Source of the DNA: Candidatus Nitrosopumilus sp. SW
GTDB taxonomy: Archaea; Thermoproteota; Nitrososphaeria; Nitrososphaerales; Nitrosopumilaceae
Length of the DNA stretch: 64,000 bases
Assembly (NCBI RefSeq): GCF_006740685.1
Contig: NZ_CP035425.1
Span: forward strand, 1-64,000
Direction of reading: 5' to 3'
Shown: in pieces, positions 61,572 through 64,000 of the stretch
Layout of the letters: the number at the start of each line of letters is the position of its first letter
Position numbering within the stretch: position 1 is the first letter of the stretch
Notes under the pieces: generated by a model
What the model saw: the letters and a program-made list of their open reading frames with translations, nothing else
Told to the model about the DNA's origin: nothing
Database searches by the model: none
Program-made: the position numbers and the translations under genes

Positions 61572-62606
61572 TTATGTTGTAACTTTATCTAATTGATTTG
61601 ATTCTGCAGCTGTCTTTACTTCTCTCGCAATTCTTTTTCCCATACTCATTGTTTCGTTAAACAACAATGAATAGTATGGAGAGCCATCCATGTAGATGTT
61701 AGAACCTGCTACAATTCTAGCTGAAAATTCAAATGATGTAAATTTTGCATTCTCATCATAAACTCCTTCTATACAAAATGGACCGTTCATCCCTGGTGCC
61801 ACAACTCTTTTGGCAGCTTCTACAAAATTCTCCCCCATTGTGTATACTTCATCTAATAGAGATTCTCTCAAAACTAGTGGACTGTTTCCAATTACATTGA
61901 ATGATGGTACTTTGTTTGATTTTAGTTGCTGCTCTGCTGGAATTCTTCCCAGCCCTTCAATATCTGATTCATGTCTTTGATCAACTCCATAGAATTCTAA
62001 TTCTTCTTTTAATGGGGAATAGAAAAATGTCAAGTATGCTAAAACTCCAGCAGCATATTCTTGAATGTATAATGTTTCATCTTTTGAAATTACTCCTTCT
62101 GAGATAAGCTGATTTCTTTTTGTATTGTAATCGTCTTCATTGGCTGCCATAAAATACCCCTTACCTCCAGCTGCCCCTTGTCTTTTTACAATTGATAATT
62201 TCTCAATTTCACTTGGGTTGGTGACTGGTTTTGGCATTGGGAGGTTTGCTTCTCTCATGAGTTTTTCTTTCATCTCTCTGTCAGATTCCCATCTCAGAAT
62301 CCACTTGTTTCCAAAGATTGGTGTCTTAATTGATTCAATCTCTTCAGAACTCATTTGTGCAATTAATGTTCCGTGTGGAATTAACACTGCATCATTTTGT
62401 TCCAGAGTTGATTGACATTTTTCATCAAGAACCTCTTTGAATTTGTCTACTATGACTAATTCGTCAATAAATGGAAATCTTCGGTATAGCCTCTCTCTTT
62501 TCTTCTCACACACTAGAATTGTTTTCAACCCTTCATCTTTTGCGCCTTTTAGAACCTGTAGTGAACAATGAGAACCTAATGTTGCAATTGAGGTCATACT
62601 ATGCAT
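61572..62606 (-). CDS. purP: FAICAR synthetase PurP (archaeal purine synthesis)
   Basis: 344 aa ATP-grasp enzyme that formylates AICAR using formate and ATP. Hallmarks: SIATLGSHCSLQVLKGAKDE, VLIPHGTLIAQ, IFGNKWILRWESDREMKEKL, VKRQGAAGGKGYF, FYGVDQRHESDIEGLGRIPA and GPFCIEGVYDENAKF. Start may be M1 or M4 (MTSIATLG). Convergent with phnE, 1 bp apart. Confidence 0.93.
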   Translation of the reverse strand: MHSMTSIATLGSHCSLQVLKGAKDEGLKTILVCEKKRERLYRRFPFIDELVIVDKFKEVLDEKCQSTLEQNDAVLIPHGTLIAQMSSEEIESIKTPIFGNKWILRWESDREMKEKLMREANLPMPKPVTNPSEIEKLSIVKRQGAAGGKGYFMAANEDDYNTKRNQLISEGVISKDETLYIQEYAAGVLAYLTFFYSPLKEELEFYGVDQRHESDIEGLGRIPAEQQLKSNKVPSFNVIGNSPLVLRESLLDEVYTMGENFVEAAKRVVAPGMNGPFCIEGVYDENAKFTSFEFSARIVAGSNIYMDGSPYYSLLFNETMSMGKRIAREVKTAAESNQLDKVTT

Positions 62607-62624
62607 ATCTTAGGATTTTGTACT

Positions 62625-62834
62625 TTATGAACTATGTGCGGATGTGACATATTGGAATACTTCATCTATTAACTCTACACTTAGTTCTGATTTCAGATCT
62701 TCAGGAATTACCTTTAAAACAAAATCATACATAGTTGTATTTTTTGGAAGTTCCTCTCTTTCTTGCAACAAAGAAAATACAGCTATTCCATTTGAGATAA
62801 CTGCTACTATCTTTTCTTTATCTGAAAGAACCAT
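62625..62834 (-). CDS. Small hypothetical protein
   Basis: 69 aa, helical, starting MVLSDKEKIVAVISNGIAVF. Acidic, no cysteines; ends VIPEDLKSELSVELIDEVFQ. Located 18 bp upstream of purP on the same strand, possibly co-transcribed. Function unknown. Confidence 0.62.
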   Translation of the reverse strand: MVLSDKEKIVAVISNGIAVFSLLQEREELPKNTTMYDFVLKVIPEDLKSELSVELIDEVFQYVTSAHSS

Positions 62835-62882
62835 GAAAATTATGAAAATTACTAGTAATTTAATCTAAATTTTGCCCCAAGA

Positions 62883-63068
62883 TCACGATATTGATTTTGT
62901 GATTATTTGTTTGAGAGGTTGGATATTTTTACTATCTAGATCAAGCACCTCTAGTTCTAGTGAAATGTCATGCTCTCCAACTTCTGATTCTTGCTGAGAT
63001 GCATAATATCCTACATATGCTGCAACTACTATGATAAATGCGATAACAATTCCAATTAGTATGTCCAT
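62883..63068 (-). CDS. Small single-TM protein
   Basis: 61 aa. N-terminal TM helix (~3-24: ILIGIVIAFIIVVAAYVGYY) then an external acidic tail (SEVGEHDISLELEVLDLDSK). Function unknown; divergent from aspS. Confidence 0.62.
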   Translation of the reverse strand: MDILIGIVIAFIIVVAAYVGYYASQQESEVGEHDISLELEVLDLDSKNIQPLKQIITKSIS

Positions 63069-63180
63069 CTTGTTTTGGTGTGGAATTACTGCTGGCTATA
63101 AGCATTATGAAAATTAATGCAATGGTGAATTATTTAATATAAAAATTAATTACACCATGAAATATGGAGTACAGTAAATT

Positions 63181-64000
63181 ATGATTGAAACTGAATTAGG
63201 AACTTTACGTAGATCTCATTATTCTAATGAAATCAACTCTTCGATGGATGGGACACAAGTTACTGTCATGGGATGGGTTTTGACTATAAGGGGACATGGT
63301 AACATCAGTTTTGCTACAATTAGAGACAAAAATGGTGATGTCTCAGTTGTTGCAAAGAAAGGTGACTGCCCTGATGAAATTCGAGAAAAAATATCTTCTC
63401 TAAAAGCACATTCTTCCATTGCTATAACTGGAAATGTGAAATCATCTGAAAAAGCTCCAAGTGGATATGAAATAGTTCCATCTGAACTTCGGGTATTTTC
63501 TGAAGTTGAAAAAATACCTCCATTTGAGCCCATAGCCAAGACTGTCAAAAATATTGATACTAGGTTAGAGGTAAGGCCAATTGATCTTAGACGAAAGGTA
63601 TTGCAACATATATTCAATACTAGAAGTCTAGTCTTAAAATCAATTCGAAGTTACTTTAATGATCAAAACTTTGTTGAAATTAATACTCCCAAAATGATAG
63701 CAACTGCTACTGAAGGTGGTGCTGCACTATTTCCAATATTTTACTATAACAAAGAAGCATTCTTAGCTCAAAGCCCGCAATTGTATAAAGAACAACTTAC
63801 AATGAGTTTTGAAAAAGTTTTTGAGATTGCACCGATATTTAGAGCAGAACCTTCTCGAACAAACCGTCATCTTGCAGAAGCCATCTCAATTGATTTGGAA
63901 GAAGCGTTTGTAGATTACAATGATGTCATGAGTAGAATTGAAGAGATTATCAAAATTTCAATTAAAACTGTTAATGATTATGCAAAAGATAACCCTGATA
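63181..64000 (+). CDS. aspS: Aspartyl-tRNA synthetase, C-terminus cut by window edge
   Basis: First ~273 residues. N-terminal OB-fold anticodon domain (TVMGWVLTIRGHGNISFATI, RDKNGDVSVV), then the class II catalytic domain beginning NFVEINTPKMIATATEGGAA with AFLAQSPQLYKEQLTM and motif 2 FEIAPIFRAEPSRTNRHLAE. It is archaeal AspRS type; whether it also charges tRNA-Asn cannot be settled here. Start ATG at 63181, preceded by AT-rich promoter sequence. Confidence 0.93.
   Translation, partial: MIETELGTLRRSHYSNEINSSMDGTQVTVMGWVLTIRGHGNISFATIRDKNGDVSVVAKKGDCPDEIREKISSLKAHSSIAITGNVKSSEKAPSGYEIVPSELRVFSEVEKIPPFEPIAKTVKNIDTRLEVRPIDLRRKVLQHIFNTRSLVLKSIRSYFNDQNFVEINTPKMIATATEGGAALFPIFYYNKEAFLAQSPQLYKEQLTMSFEKVFEIAPIFRAEPSRTNRHLAEAISIDLEEAFVDYNDVMSRIEEIIKISIKTVNDYAKDNPD

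Noticed and set aside
1-64000. Prophage, integrase, transposase or insertion sequence
   Set aside because: No recombinase or transposase motif and no IS-type termini recognised; the 23-bp inverted repeat at 58 kb encloses only regulators.

Overview
The window is AT-rich archaeal DNA. Gene content points to a marine ammonia-oxidising Thaumarchaeon (Nitrosopumilus-like). Evidence: archaeal/eukaryal-type RpoK, Alba, S25e, S26e, aRF1 with NIKS and GGQ, deoxyhypusine synthase, PurP, archaeal ThrRS and AspRS, TATA-box promoters close to start codons, a plastocyanin-like cupredoxin with a PEFG-type C-terminus, and CbtAB beside a PhnDCE-type ABC transporter. The genus is inferred from family knowledge; no search was run.

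Layout. 1-3.7 kb: information-processing genes (partial HTH regulator, Alba, RpoK, cyclophilin-like protein, S25e, zinc microprotein, deoxyhypusine synthase). 3.79-5.61 kb: four consecutive non-coding tandem arrays (32, 26, 52 and 12 bp units). They lead into a giant secreted repeat protein (2488 aa) and, 1 bp later, a membrane protein joining a coiled-coil ectodomain, a TM helix, a 24-copy EPEPVV linker, a winged helix and TPRs. 15.9-25.8 kb: housekeeping (ThrRS, ureohydrolase, CDP-alcohol phosphatidyltransferase, S26e, PfkB kinase, NAD kinase-wHTH fusion, histidine kinase, CTP synthase, cupredoxin). 27.3-33.0 kb: compact trpEGDCBA operon with overlapping genes and no trpF.

33-51 kb is an accessory-looking stretch of very small genes. 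Many are short, cysteine-rich, putative zinc-binding proteins or single-TM microproteins, several under 60 codons. It also holds a secreted metallothionein-like CxC protein, a PD-(D/E)XK exonuclease, a GIY-YIG protein, an XPD/DinG-like helicase, a possible HEPN protein, a TTAG-N6-CTAA operator-like array, hairpins and a short repeat at 3' gene ends.

51-64 kb returns to metabolism and translation (IlvD, HIT protein, aRF1, DsbA-like protein), then a metal/phosphonate-type transport locus: a wHTH gene divergent from cbtBA around a perfect 17-bp palindrome, two tandem HTH regulators bracketed by a perfect 23-bp inverted repeat, then phnD-phnC-phnE. PurP, two small proteins and a truncated AspRS close the window.

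Most unusual: (1) the run of tandem repeats from 3.8 to 14.5 kb, including a 32-bp array whose units form ATGA-linked 11-codon mini-ORFs behind a TATA box; (2) the TTAG-N6-CTAA array; (3) the concentration of zinc microproteins; (4) the exported CxC protein; (5) the inverted-repeat architecture of the cbt/HTH/phn locus. No tRNA, rRNA, CRISPR, integrase or IS element was recognised.
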